Shown here piece after piece: positions 56,039 through 64,000 of a stretch of DNA of 64,000 nucleotides. How positions within the stretch are numbered: the first letter of the stretch is position 1; each line of letters starts with the position of its first letter. This DNA is from Nocardiopsis metallicus (lineage in GTDB: Bacteria; Actinomycetota; Actinomycetes; Streptosporangiales; Streptosporangiaceae). Location of the stretch: assembly GCF_014201115.1 (NCBI RefSeq), contig NZ_JACHDO010000001.1:2170001-2234000 (forward strand), written 5' to 3'. The notes under the pieces were generated by a model that worked only from the letters and a program-made list of their open reading frames with translations, was not told the origin of the DNA and did not search any database. Position numbers and translations under genes: made by a program.

Positions 56039-56559
56039 TGGGTGAGCTCCGGGAGGGAGAACTCGGCCCAGGTCACGGTGCCGAGGGCGTCGCAGAAGGG
56101 GAAGTCCAACACCGCGCGGGTGCCCCAACGGTCGGCGAGGTGGTGGATGAGCAGCAGGCCGCGGCCCCGCTCGGCCTGGGCCCACTCCTCCAGGGTGTGC
56201 TCGGGGATCTCGGGGCGGGCGGAGGCGTCGGCGTCGGTGCGAGTGCCGTCGTCGACGACCGCGACCTGGACGGTGCTGGCGGTGGGCATGTGCAGGGTCC
56301 GGATCACTCGGCCATCGGGGTCCTGGCCGGAGCGGCTGTGGTCGACGGCGTTGGCGAACATCTCGCTGGCGCAGAGCACCATGTTCTCGCTGGTCTCGGC
56401 GGGCAGCCCGGCCAGCCGGTGCAGGTCGGCGGCCAGGTCCGAGCGGACCCAGGAGGTCTGCGCCAGGTCACCGGGGTAGACCCGGGAGGACCAGCGCCGT
56501 CCCGCGAAGGGCGGGGTGGGTGTGTGGAACGGGGCGCGCACGTACGGCACACTGGACAT
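56035..56559 (-). CDS. RsbW/SpoIIAB-like ATP-binding protein
   Basis: Protein of 174 residues with the HATPase_c_2 fold: AETSENMVLCASEMFANAVD (N-box with Asn), VQVAVVDDGTR (Asp-x-Gly) and ERGRGLLLIHHLADRWG (Gly-x-Gly). Such proteins act as anti-sigma-factor kinases or orphan regulators, very numerous in actinobacteria. It is translated together with the tail-anchored gene downstream (GTGA). The partner sigma factor is not in the window. Confidence 0.88.
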   Translation of the reverse strand: MSSVPYVRAPFHTPTPPFAGRRWSSRVYPGDLAQTSWVRSDLAADLHRLAGLPAETSENMVLCASEMFANAVDHSRSGQDPDGRVIRTLHMPTASTVQVAVVDDGTRTDADASARPEIPEHTLEEWAQAERGRGLLLIHHLADRWGTRAVLDFPFCDALGTVTWAEFSLPELTQ

Positions 56560-56674
56560 GTCGATCTCGCTTTCTGACTCGCAAGGTGTGGAACTGGGTC
56601 GGCCTGCTCTGGGGGTGCGTCAACACCCGCCAGAGCTTTTTTGCGTGTGGGTTCGGTTTCAGGGGCGCAGGGGT

Positions 56675-57559
56675 TCAGGGGTGCAGCGCGCGGCGCTCAG
56701 GGGTGGGCACACGGGCGGCGATCTCGGTGACGCGGTGCAGGGAGTCGTCGGCGGAGAGCGCGACGCCCTGGAGGGTGGCGTAGAGGTCGGTGTAGCCCTT
56801 GACGAGAGCGGGCTCGCTGATTACGTGCCCGGGGCCGCGCGCGTGCGGGGAGTAGACGAGCGTGTGGGCGGGCGAGAAGGAGAGCGTCCAGAAGGCCCCG
56901 CGCAGCCCCGGGTGGTAGGGCGTGCCCGTGGGGATGATGTGCACGGTGATCCGGTCGGACTGCGCCAGCCGGTGCAGGTGGAGGAGCTGGGCCCGCGTGG
57001 TGTCGGCGTCCGCGAGGGTGCGGGTGAGCGCGGTTTCGTCGATCACCAGGCAGTGGTGCGGAGCGGCCCCGCTGGTGGGGAGCAGCCGCCCGACATGGGG
57101 CCGGTCGTCGTCGAGGAGTAGGGACTCCATGGGGCGTTCCGCGCGGTGGAGAGCGGTCGCGTAGGCGTCGGTGAGGTAGGGCTCGGGGAGAACGAGGGGT
57201 GCGTAGGCCCGGACCTGGAAGGCCTCGGGCAGGACGTCGGTGATCGTCACGCGGTCCTGGAACAGGGTGGCCAAATGGGCGGACCCCCAGGCATCCCAGA
57301 GCTCCCCATCGAGGTAGAGGTTCCGGTCCAGGTCCTGGGCCACCCGACGCCCGGGGTCGAGAGCTCCGGTTTCGATTTCCTGGAGCATCTCGCTGGTGAC
57401 GTACACCTGTGCCGCCAGGTAGTCGAGGGAGAAGTCGTGTTCCCTGCGAGCCGCCCACACCCGCGCCCCGAACCCCTCCCAGTGATCCAGAGTTCCCCCG
57501 CTGTCTACTGCCCGTATCCCTCGTCCACCCACCACGTGACCTCTTCTCCGTAGCTCCAC
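56675..57559 (-). CDS. XRE-family regulator with DUF5753
   Basis: Up to 294 residues (GTG 57559; GTG 57535 is also possible). An N-terminal helix-turn-helix (ARVWAARREHDFSLDYLAAQ, TSEMLQEIETGALDP) precedes a DUF5753 domain (FQVRAYAPLVLPEPYLTDAY, RITVHIIPTGTPYHPGLRGA, SPAHTLVYSPHARGPG). These WhiJ-like regulators usually pair with DUF397 proteins. It is divergent from the second such regulator at 57701 across an AT-rich 141-bp gap that should hold both promoters. Confidence 0.88.
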   Translation of the reverse strand: MELRRRGHVVGGRGIRAVDSGGTLDHWEGFGARVWAARREHDFSLDYLAAQVYVTSEMLQEIETGALDPGRRVAQDLDRNLYLDGELWDAWGSAHLATLFQDRVTITDVLPEAFQVRAYAPLVLPEPYLTDAYATALHRAERPMESLLLDDDRPHVGRLLPTSGAAPHHCLVIDETALTRTLADADTTRAQLLHLHRLAQSDRITVHIIPTGTPYHPGLRGAFWTLSFSPAHTLVYSPHARGPGHVISEPALVKGYTDLYATLQGVALSADDSLHRVTEIAARVPTPERRALHP

Positions 57560-57700
57560 GAACTCCCGGCTTCACCGACTGCCATCAGTGCTGCTGGGGT
57601 TCGTCTCACCACCTAAGCTAGAGAGCGGCCTTCAAAGTTACAAGGCCTGCATTTAAAGTGGTCCGCATTATGAACACGTGTCCTTTTTCTGGTTGGTGAG

Positions 57701-58600
57701 ATGATGACTACGACCCCCGCCAACCGGCGCGACGTCGATGGAACGAAGGAGGCCGTCGTGGCCCAGGGCTCCCCCGTCCGAAGGCACTACCTGGTGAGTC
57801 AGCTCAAGCGCCTCAGAGCTCAGGCCAAGATGTCCCAGGAGCAGGTCGCGAAGGAGCTGGGGTGGGACACCAGCAAGCTCTACAGAATCGAGAACGGCCG
57901 GTTCGTCAGACTGACCACCGAAGCCGTGGCAGCTCTCTGCCGCCTGTACGGGTCGAGCGACGCGCTCCGAGAAGAGCTGGTGGAGATCGCCAAGGCCGCG
58001 AGAAAGCAGAAGCCCTGGTGGTTCCAGCACGAGGACGTAGCAGGCAACGCCTTCTACAGCCTGGAAAACGAGGCCACAAAGATTCAGGAGTACGCCATGG
58101 GTGTCATCCCAGGCCTACTCCAACATCCGGATTACGTGGAAGCCCTCATGTCCAGAGGGCTTGTCAGTGATCCCGAGGAGCGCCAGAAGCGCGCGGCGGC
58201 CAGGATCGAACGCTGCAAGAGCATCTTGGATCGCGAAGTCTCACCGCGCATCTGGTCGATCATCGACGAGTCGGCACTGCGCTGTCTGGTCGGCAGCCCT
58301 CAGGTGATGCGAACCCAGTTCCAACACCTCATGGATCTGAACAAGCGCCCGAACATCGACATTCAGGTGCTGCTACTGTCCAAAGGCATGGCACAGCCCT
58401 GTGGCTACACCTTGCTGCACCTCGGCGAAACTGACCGGGTCGGCTACATCGATGTTCTGCCGAGCGGGCACTTCTTTGAAGGCAGCAAGGAGCTTGCCGA
58501 CCATGCGCACAGGTTCGAGCACATGCAAGCGGCTGCCTTGCCATTGGATGAGACGCAAGACTTCATCCGTCACCTGGCGGAAGATCTGGAAAGGCCCTGA
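57701..58600 (+). CDS. XRE-family regulator with DUF5753
   Basis: Protein of 299 residues. The N-terminal helix-turn-helix (LKRLRAQAKMSQEQVAKELG, DTSKLYRIENGRFVRLTTEA) is followed by DUF5753 (EYAMGVIPGLLQHPDYVEAL, IDIQVLLLSKGMAQPCGYTL, DRVGYIDVLPSGHFFEGSKE). Immediately downstream are two DUF397 genes, the usual partner; DUF397 proteins bind and modulate such regulators. The stop overlaps the first DUF397 start (TGATGA). Confidence 0.92.
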   Translation: MMTTTPANRRDVDGTKEAVVAQGSPVRRHYLVSQLKRLRAQAKMSQEQVAKELGWDTSKLYRIENGRFVRLTTEAVAALCRLYGSSDALREELVEIAKAARKQKPWWFQHEDVAGNAFYSLENEATKIQEYAMGVIPGLLQHPDYVEALMSRGLVSDPEERQKRAAARIERCKSILDREVSPRIWSIIDESALRCLVGSPQVMRTQFQHLMDLNKRPNIDIQVLLLSKGMAQPCGYTLLHLGETDRVGYIDVLPSGHFFEGSKELADHAHRFEHMQAAALPLDETQDFIRHLAEDLERP

Positions 58601-58809
58601 TGACTGAGCACGAAGCAACTACGGCGTCGACTGTGCCCGCCAGCCCTTGGCACACCGCCAGCTACAGCGCCGAGAGGGGCACATGCGTAGAGGTTGCTGA
58701 AGGGTCTACCACCGGGGTCCGTGACACCCAAAACCGTGAGCTCGGCGCACTGTTCTTCGGTGCCATCGAGTGGCAGGCTTTCCTGGATAGCGCCCGCATC
58801 AACTCTTGA
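58600..58809 (+). CDS. DUF397 protein (first of two)
   Basis: Protein of 69 residues starting one base inside the stop of the DUF5753 regulator. It contains TCVEVAEGSTTGVRDTQNRE followed by LGALFFGAIEWQAFL, the DUF397 core in which residues after VEVA contact the regulator. The usual N-terminal W-(R/K)-(K/T)-S-S-(Y/F)-S motif is replaced by SPWHTASYSAE. Likely a regulator-binding protein. Confidence 0.85.
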   Translation: MTEHEATTASTVPASPWHTASYSAERGTCVEVAEGSTTGVRDTQNRELGALFFGAIEWQAFLDSARINS

Positions 58810-58820
58810 TCGGAGACCTG

Positions 58821-59054
58821 ATGGCCGAGTGGTTCAAGTCCAGCTACAGCGGCGGTGACAACAACTGTGTTGAGGTGGCCCATAACCCCTGGCACACCGC
58901 GATCTATACGAACGACCGCGGCGCTTGCGTCGAGGTTTCGGAAGGACCAATCACCGGCATTCGGGATACGAAGAACCGTGAACTCGGCGCGCTCTTCTTC
59001 GAGGCGCTCGAGTGGCGTGCCTTCCTCTCCCCCAATCAGCACAGCGTGCGCTAA
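58821..59054 (+). CDS. DUF397 protein (second of two)
   Basis: Protein of 77 residues from ATG 58821 (GGAG five bases upstream). It has the full DUF397 start AEWFKSSYSGGDNNCVEVAH, then a second copy-like half, HTAIYTNDRGACVEVSEGPI, ending DTKNRELGALFFEALEWRAF. Its second half is very similar to the whole of the preceding gene, pointing to tandem duplication. A perfect terminator follows. Confidence 0.88.
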   Translation: MAEWFKSSYSGGDNNCVEVAHNPWHTAIYTNDRGACVEVSEGPITGIRDTKNRELGALFFEALEWRAFLSPNQHSVR

Positions 59055-59070
59055 GCACCCCTGAAACCCA

Positions 59071-59111
59071 CGAGGCCCCGTCCACTCAACATCCGAGCGG
59101 ACGGGGCCTCG
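59071..59111. terminator. Bidirectional terminator between DUF397 and methylase genes
   Basis: CGAGGCCCCGTCC (59071-59083) pairs perfectly with GGACGGGGCCTCG (59099-59111) around a 15-base loop, between the stop codons of two convergent genes. Confidence 0.85.
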
Positions 59112-59124
59112 TTGTGGACTCAGA

Positions 59125-62100
59125 TCAGACTGGGGCGTGACGGGGTCCGTGCCCCGGCGGCGGGGTCAGCTCGGAGACGAAGTTCTCGCCATCAACAAGC
59201 GGGGTGTCCCGGGAGACCCCGGCCTCGGCCATCCGATCGTAGATCTCGAGGATTCGCTCCTTAGTACGGTAGGTCCCGTACTTAGCCACGTCCTTCTTCT
59301 TCACGATCGGGAATGTCTCCATGATGTAGTCCATGTCATCACGGTTGATCCCGTAAAGATGAAAGAACAGCGCGTCCAGCTCAGCCCGCATCACCGCTCT
59401 CCGTTCCTCATCCCACCTGAACGGTGCCCCCACATCACCCAAATCACGCGCAAAAGGCTCAATATCGCTAGCAGTATAAGTAAGCTCAATGGAACGCAGC
59501 CCAATAAACTCCGAGAACGGAGAAATAAATTCCGGAGATAGAACAGGGAGCTGCTTCCAAATAAAGTAACCCATGCTCGTTCCGCCGATTTTTTGACGAC
59601 TGACATAGTCGAAAACAAACGAAGACTGAATGGAATTCAAACAAGAAAGCAGGAACGGTTTCATCGAAGATATAATAAGCATATATTTGTGGCCAACTGC
59701 AACCTTGGGAATAATTGCAGATATCGAAGTTCTTTCATCAATTCCACTGGTTACATCACGCCACCCCAGCAGCCAGCCGCGACTCCACCCTTTTGCCTCC
59801 AGACGCTCCCGCACCAAGGACTCATCAACCCACTCTCGAGGGTGAACCGAAAACGAAGGATTATCTAGACGACTCAACTCAGGCCTCGGAAGCTGACGAA
59901 CTCCCTTACCTTGCACCAAATCAGCCAGCGAATAGTCACCGAAGCGATGGTTGTAGTGGTGCAACATCTTCGCCTCATAGAGTGGGAGCATGCGATCCCG
60001 ACCTCTAGTGAAGACATTTCCCTCTAGATTCCAGCCACCCTCCTCCAGCGCCCCTCGCTCACAGAACAAGCCAGAGTCATTAGCCATATGGAACATGGTC
60101 ATAAACGAAACGCCCCAGGGGTTTCCCCGTGGATCACCCTCCTTCAACAGGATCGGCAACCGGCGATAGACACCCAAGGTAATCTCGGCGTCCCTTCGAA
60201 ACTTGAAAATTGGAGCCGTTCCAGTATTAGGATTGATAAGCTCAATATCTTCGCTTCGAAAAACGATGTGACGCTCAGGATCATCTAGTTCAGTCAGATC
60301 GACAATACGATACACCATATCGACCGGCTCGTCGTTAGCATTCCCCTGCAAGACAAAGAGACAGAATCGATTTCCCTGAGCTCCAGCGACATCACCAAAG
60401 AAGCCAGCATTTCGAAAGTCAAACAGAGATACTAGCGCCTTCTCCTTCACCAGGTCTTTGAAAAAATACTGAGTAGTGGAATCCGTAGCGACTCCCGTAG
60501 GGACAATTACCCCCATTCGACCATTCGACCCCATGAGAGATCTGTCAAGCTCCGAAAAGACCGCATAGGTATTAATGTCACCGCGCCCAGTGAGCGGATA
60601 CCGGCCGCTACTTCGGAGAAAACTGCTCTCACCTTCAGATCGGCGCTTCGCTTCTTCAAATTCCTCAAACAGCAAAGAGCGATGCATATCAATTTTTAGA
60701 CCGGCAATCAAACGTTTACGTTCGGCAGCGTTGCGCGCTGAGGCGATTTCTTGGTCACGCTGGGCGAAGAACTCCTGTTCTTGAAGCTTGATCCGCTCCC
60801 ACGGAGGGTTCCCGACCACACAATCGAACCCGCCGGACCAGCCAGTGTCCTCATCCGCCTTCGCACCACCAGCCGAAGCGAACACGTCCGGGAACTCCAG
60901 GTGCCAGTGGAAGAAGCGGTACTGGTCCCGCAACCGCGTAATCTCCTCGACCGTGGTGTACGGAGCCCCGTTGCCTTCCTTGGCCCTAGACAGGTTCCGG
61001 AAGACTTCTTGGGTGACCGCACGCGGCGCATCATGGGTCTTGCGCCACACGAACGCCCCACACCAGGCATCGGCCACCCGCTTGTCACGCACGTACTCGT
61101 CTGAGTCGGCCCATTCCCTGTAGGCGGCCTCCTGGCGGCGTACCTGGTCCAGGGAATCAGCGTTGATACCGGTGATCTGCTCCAACTGCCGCGCGTAGAC
61201 GGTGTTGTCGACCTGCACCGCATCGTCGTCGATGTCGAAGAGGCCGATCTGGCCGCCGCGTTCCTCCTTGTTGGTCTTGGCGAGGAAGCGCGCGTATTTC
61301 TTGTCATCGCCCTCGATGGGCTTGAACGCCTCGTCAGGGATACCGTCACGCAGCAGCTTTGGGGTTGCACCGATGAGCGCGTTTCCACGCTTGACGTGTG
61401 CATCCAGGAAGCTCAGCGGCTTGCCGGGCTCCAATGCCTCCAGCCAGAGCGACACCTTGGCCAGTTCCACAGCCATGGGGTTGAGGTCCACCCCGTAGAT
61501 GCAGTGCGCCACCACCTCGTGCATGGCGTGCCGCACCGCGTCCACGGTCGGTTCGGGGTTACCCTCCCGCACCGCTGCGACCTTCTTGGCGATCCTCCTC
61601 GCCGCTGCCACCAGGAAGTGCCCGGACCCACAAGCCGGGTCGCAGACGGTGAGCTTGAGCAACTCCGCGACGATCGCCTCGGACTCGTCCGCCTGCCCCG
61701 CCGCACTGGCCTCGACCGATCCCCGCTTGACGGCGTCATCGATAACCGGGTCAAGGGAGGAGTCCAGCAGGATCTCGATCAGTGAAGAGGGGGTGTAGTA
61801 GGAACCCGTCGTCTTGCGGTCGTTCCCGGCCAGCTCCACCAGCTCGAAGGTGCGCTCAGCGACACTGTGCTTGGGTACCAATTCCAGCAGCGATTCGTAG
61901 ACCGAACCGAGCTCCTCGGCGTCCAGGTTCCGGTAGTCCACCGAACGCCAGCGCTTGGACGCCGTGTCACGCACCTGAGCAAGGTGGCGGACCGCCCCGA
62001 GCAGTGCCTCGTTGGACAGCTCCAGATCCCGCAGCGGAGCGTCAGCTTCAGTATCGGTGAACAGACCACCGAGCCCCGGCAGAGCGAGTTCGGGGCGACC

Positions 62101-63186
62101 GTTCACATCACCGAGAGCATTCAGGACGATCTTCAGGGCCCGGTACTGGTCCCCGTGCGCAGTACCACGACGGCGGCGGGCATGGCGTCGCAACCGCTCT
62201 GAGGAGAAGTACTTCGCGTAGCGCTCCCTGGCCTGCTCCGAAGCCTCCGGCGGGTGCAGGGCTTCGCGGTCCTCCGCCACAAATAGAAACAGCAGCCGGT
62301 AAACCATGCGCAGCAGAGCCGCATGGAGATCCTTAGCATCCAGATTCTCGCGAAGGTGGCTGTTGGCCGGGTGCTTGAGGAAACCGGTGCCCAGCGTCGT
62401 GATGGCCTCCTGCACACCCTTGCGCAACTGCTCGAGAGCCCGTGTCCCGGACGTAATGGCGTCGGTGCGCCACTTCTCCAGCCAGCAGGACGCCGAGGGC
62501 TCGCCCTCCTTGGCCTCGAAGCGGGAAGCGTGCAGGAGCCGGTACAGCAGCACGAATTCGCTGAACAGCTCGCCGTCGAAGATCGCCTCAAGGTCGAACT
62601 CGACATACGACGCTGTGGCCAGCGCGCTGGAGTCACGCAGCAACCGCAACTGCCGCCCGTTGGTGACCACGGCCCACAGGTGAGCAGAAGTCCGGTTCAG
62701 TGCCTCCTGCACCAGCGACTGCGGCGGAACCGTCCCCGCTCCCCCGGGACGCTTGTCCAGCTCGGTCCCCCACACCGGCACGTGGATCGGCACGTGCTGC
62801 CAGCGGTGGCTGAGCGGGAAGACCTTCTCCGGGTCGTCGTCAGCTACGATCCGCCCCGAACCGACCTCTCCCAGCCGGCCGAAGCCGAATTCAGCAAAGA
62901 GCGGTTGCACCCACTGACTCAGGGCCAGGCCAGTCGGGTCACCGGCAAGGGTCCCGTCCTTCTCGGCCGGAAGCTGCTTGCGCAGGTCCTTCCACACGCC
63001 TTTGAGGAATTCCCAGTGCCGCTCGGCGTCATCGCTGACCGAACGAGATCCAACAACCCCGTAGTCAGAGGGCTTGGAGCCGGGAACGTCCTTGCCCTCA
63101 GCAATCCGGACGAGCATGTCGGCGGGCAGCAATCCACCCACGGTGTGCACGGCGGTGAACACCTGGTTCTTTGCGATAGCGGACAT
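59125..63186 (-). CDS. drmMI: DISARM-type DNA adenine methylase DrmMI (Eco57I/PglX-like)
   Basis: Protein of 1353 residues. SAM motif I is CDPACGSGHFLVAAARRIAK, followed by YGVDLNPMAVELAKVSLWLE and catalytic NPPW in CVVGNPPWERIKL. The C-terminal part ends FGTYRTKERILEIYDR-like (KYGTYRTKERILEIYDRMAE). It starts ATG 63186, one base inside the stop of the upstream gene (TGATG). Class 1 DISARM pairs drmD (SNF2-type helicase) with drmMI. The recognition region encoded at about 59460-60760 is strikingly AT-rich beside the rest of the gene, suggesting replacement by recombination. drmA, drmB and drmC are not downstream here, where regulator genes follow, so the system is either arranged differently beyond the window or incomplete. 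Confidence 0.82.
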   Translation of the reverse strand: MSAIAKNQVFTAVHTVGGLLPADMLVRIAEGKDVPGSKPSDYGVVGSRSVSDDAERHWEFLKGVWKDLRKQLPAEKDGTLAGDPTGLALSQWVQPLFAEFGFGRLGEVGSGRIVADDDPEKVFPLSHRWQHVPIHVPVWGTELDKRPGGAGTVPPQSLVQEALNRTSAHLWAVVTNGRQLRLLRDSSALATASYVEFDLEAIFDGELFSEFVLLYRLLHASRFEAKEGEPSASCWLEKWRTDAITSGTRALEQLRKGVQEAITTLGTGFLKHPANSHLRENLDAKDLHAALLRMVYRLLFLFVAEDREALHPPEASEQARERYAKYFSSERLRRHARRRRGTAHGDQYRALKIVLNALGDVNGRPELALPGLGGLFTDTEADAPLRDLELSNEALLGAVRHLAQVRDTASKRWRSVDYRNLDAEELGSVYESLLELVPKHSVAERTFELVELAGNDRKTTGSYYTPSSLIEILLDSSLDPVIDDAVKRGSVEASAAGQADESEAIVAELLKLTVCDPACGSGHFLVAAARRIAKKVAAVREGNPEPTVDAVRHAMHEVVAHCIYGVDLNPMAVELAKVSLWLEALEPGKPLSFLDAHVKRGNALIGATPKLLRDGIPDEAFKPIEGDDKKYARFLAKTNKEERGGQIGLFDIDDDAVQVDNTVYARQLEQITGINADSLDQVRRQEAAYREWADSDEYVRDKRVADAWCGAFVWRKTHDAPRAVTQEVFRNLSRAKEGNGAPYTTVEEITRLRDQYRFFHWHLEFPDVFASAGGAKADEDTGWSGGFDCVVGNPPWERIKLQEQEFFAQRDQEIASARNAAERKRLIAGLKIDMHRSLLFEEFEEAKRRSEGESSFLRSSGRYPLTGRGDINTYAVFSELDRSLMGSNGRMGVIVPTGVATDSTTQYFFKDLVKEKALVSLFDFRNAGFFGDVAGAQGNRFCLFVLQGNANDEPVDMVYRIVDLTELDDPERHIVFRSEDIELINPNTGTAPIFKFRRDAEITLGVYRRLPILLKEGDPRGNPWGVSFMTMFHMANDSGLFCERGALEEGGWNLEGNVFTRGRDRMLPLYEAKMLHHYNHRFGDYSLADLVQGKGVRQLPRPELSRLDNPSFSVHPREWVDESLVRERLEAKGWSRGWLLGWRDVTSGIDERTSISAIIPKVAVGHKYMLIISSMKPFLLSCLNSIQSSFVFDYVSRQKIGGTSMGYFIWKQLPVLSPEFISPFSEFIGLRSIELTYTASDIEPFARDLGDVGAPFRWDEERRAVMRAELDALFFHLYGINRDDMDYIMETFPIVKKKDVAKYGTYRTKERILEIYDRMAEAGVSRDTPLVDGENFVSELTPPPGHGPRHAPV

Positions 63187-64000
63187 CAGGCAATACCTCC
63201 GGCGGCGGGGGCGGGCAGGTAGACGTAGGCGCCGAGGATGTCGGCAGGCTCTTGAGGTTCGACTTTCAGACCACGACGGATCTCACCCGAAGCCCCACGC
63301 ACCCGGCGATGGGACTCGGTAAGCTCCTCAGCCAACTCACGGCCGTACTCGACCAGGCGGTCGGAGACCGTGGGCAGACCCTCAAGGATCTTAGTCATGG
63401 AGCGCTCAGCAGACGCAGGATCAGTGTTGGCGTCGGGCCGGGCGTCAAGCAGCGCAACCGCCTCAGACGGCTCCAGCCACTCGGCGCGCTCAGGCGCCCC
63501 GCGGAAGGCCAGCAGCTTGGCATCCTCAGCCACCAGCTGCTTGGTTCCGTGCCTCGAAGGCAAAGTCAGATGGAAGCGGTACCTCACCAGCAACAGCGTG
63601 GTTCGCTTCTCGACAGCCGAAGTGCGGACCACACCGCAACGCCGCGCGGGCCGGGCACCAGCAGTGTCCGGATCCAGAGCAGCATCCAGTACGTGGGAGG
63701 CCAGAGCTCCCACCACGGGATCGGTACGAACCAGGGCCGCCTCCCCCCGAGCAACAGCAGCGGTGTCGCGGAACGGGAAGGGCTTGCCGTCCTCAACGGC
63801 AGCCGATCCGAGAACCGGGGAGAAGGCATCGCGCAGCCCGACCGGGGTCCCAGAAACATCAGCGGTGAAACCGTCCGGGGCGGGGCGCAGGATCGCCTCC
63901 AGCTCCCGAAGCGAGCTCTCAACGAACGCACGCACCTCGCCGGTACCGCCCAAGGCCGCCCGGACCGAAGCGACCTCGCGGGCAACTTCCTCCGGGTGGA
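63186..64000 (-). CDS. drmD: C-terminal part of a DrmD-like SNF2-type helicase (5' end outside window)
   Basis: The frame is open to the window edge; only the last 271 residues are seen. They include HPEEVAREVASVRAALGGTG, VRTSAVEKRTTLLLVRYRFH, a charged helical region and the end DILGAYVYLPAPAAGG. No helicase motif lies in this part, so the call rests on position: it is translationally coupled, directly before a DrmMI-type methylase, where class 1 DISARM places its SNF2-like helicase DrmD. The tail style fits the C-terminal region of such helicases. Another large helicase or ATPase partner is possible. Confidence 0.6.
   Translation of the reverse strand, partial: HPEEVAREVASVRAALGGTGEVRAFVESSLRELEAILRPAPDGFTADVSGTPVGLRDAFSPVLGSAAVEDGKPFPFRDTAAVARGEAALVRTDPVVGALASHVLDAALDPDTAGARPARRCGVVRTSAVEKRTTLLLVRYRFHLTLPSRHGTKQLVAEDAKLLAFRGAPERAEWLEPSEAVALLDARPDANTDPASAERSMTKILEGLPTVSDRLVEYGRELAEELTESHRRVRGASGEIRRGLKVEPQEPADILGAYVYLPAPAAGGIA

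Noticed and set aside
56613..56648. GGGTG/CACCC hairpin followed by a T-run, as a terminator
   Set aside because: The stem is only 5 bp and the T-run is offset by ten bases; its location upstream of a minus-strand gene does not need a plus-strand terminator.

Overview
The window is high-GC actinobacterial DNA. A Nocardiopsis/Thermobifida-like organism (Nocardiopsaceae) fits best, for three reasons: a perfect CelR/CebR operator sits before a family-6 cellulase that closely resembles Thermobifida fusca Cel6A; DUF397/DUF5753 regulators are present; and an albusnodin-like lasso peptide cluster is present. The species assignment is inference.

Layout. (1) 0-19 kb: a two-component pair; secreted polysaccharide-degrading enzymes (GH6 cellulase, GH11 xylanase, AA10 lytic polysaccharide monooxygenase); and between them a glycan/exopolysaccharide group (ParB-like protein, heparinase-like lyase, glycosyltransferase, MFS exporter, methyltransferase-like, kinase-like). 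Three genes at 16.4-18.4 kb have decayed relatives in the same order and strands at 1.9-5.2 kb, which suggests an old block duplication. (2) 19.8-23.5 kb: a persulfide/sulfite detoxification regulon (TauE/SafE exporter, persulfide dioxygenase-rhodanese fusion, rhodanese, CstR-like repressor) with a repeated palindrome before three of the genes. (3) 23.7-31.3 kb: a LuxR regulator, OsmC, a methyltransferase, an ATP-grasp gene split by an IS1380-type element, two C-terminal gene fragments, and TerC. (4) 31.8-37.7 kb: a large gene encoding a pore-forming-toxin-like domain plus a six-bladed propeller, cut by an IS66 element with an exact 8-bp target duplication, with a small acidic partner upstream; then a second small gene pair, one member frameshifted. 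(5) 37.8-40.2 kb: two alpha/beta hydrolases. (6) 40.4-49.2 kb: an orphan PglX/DrmMI-like DNA methylase and a Gabija (GajA/GajB) phage-defence system. (7) 49.7-55.5 kb: an IS481 element that split a small gene, then regulators and a complete lasso peptide cluster with acetyltransferase. (8) 55.6-59.1 kb: an anti-sigma-like ATPase, two DUF5753 regulators and two DUF397 proteins. (9) 59.1-64 kb: a second DrmMI-like methylase coupled to the tail of a gene that is probably the DISARM helicase DrmD; the window ends inside it.

The right half is an accessory region rich in defence genes, insertion sequences and broken genes. All three insertion sequences sit inside genes whose halves can still be read on both sides. 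No tRNA, rRNA or CRISPR array was seen.
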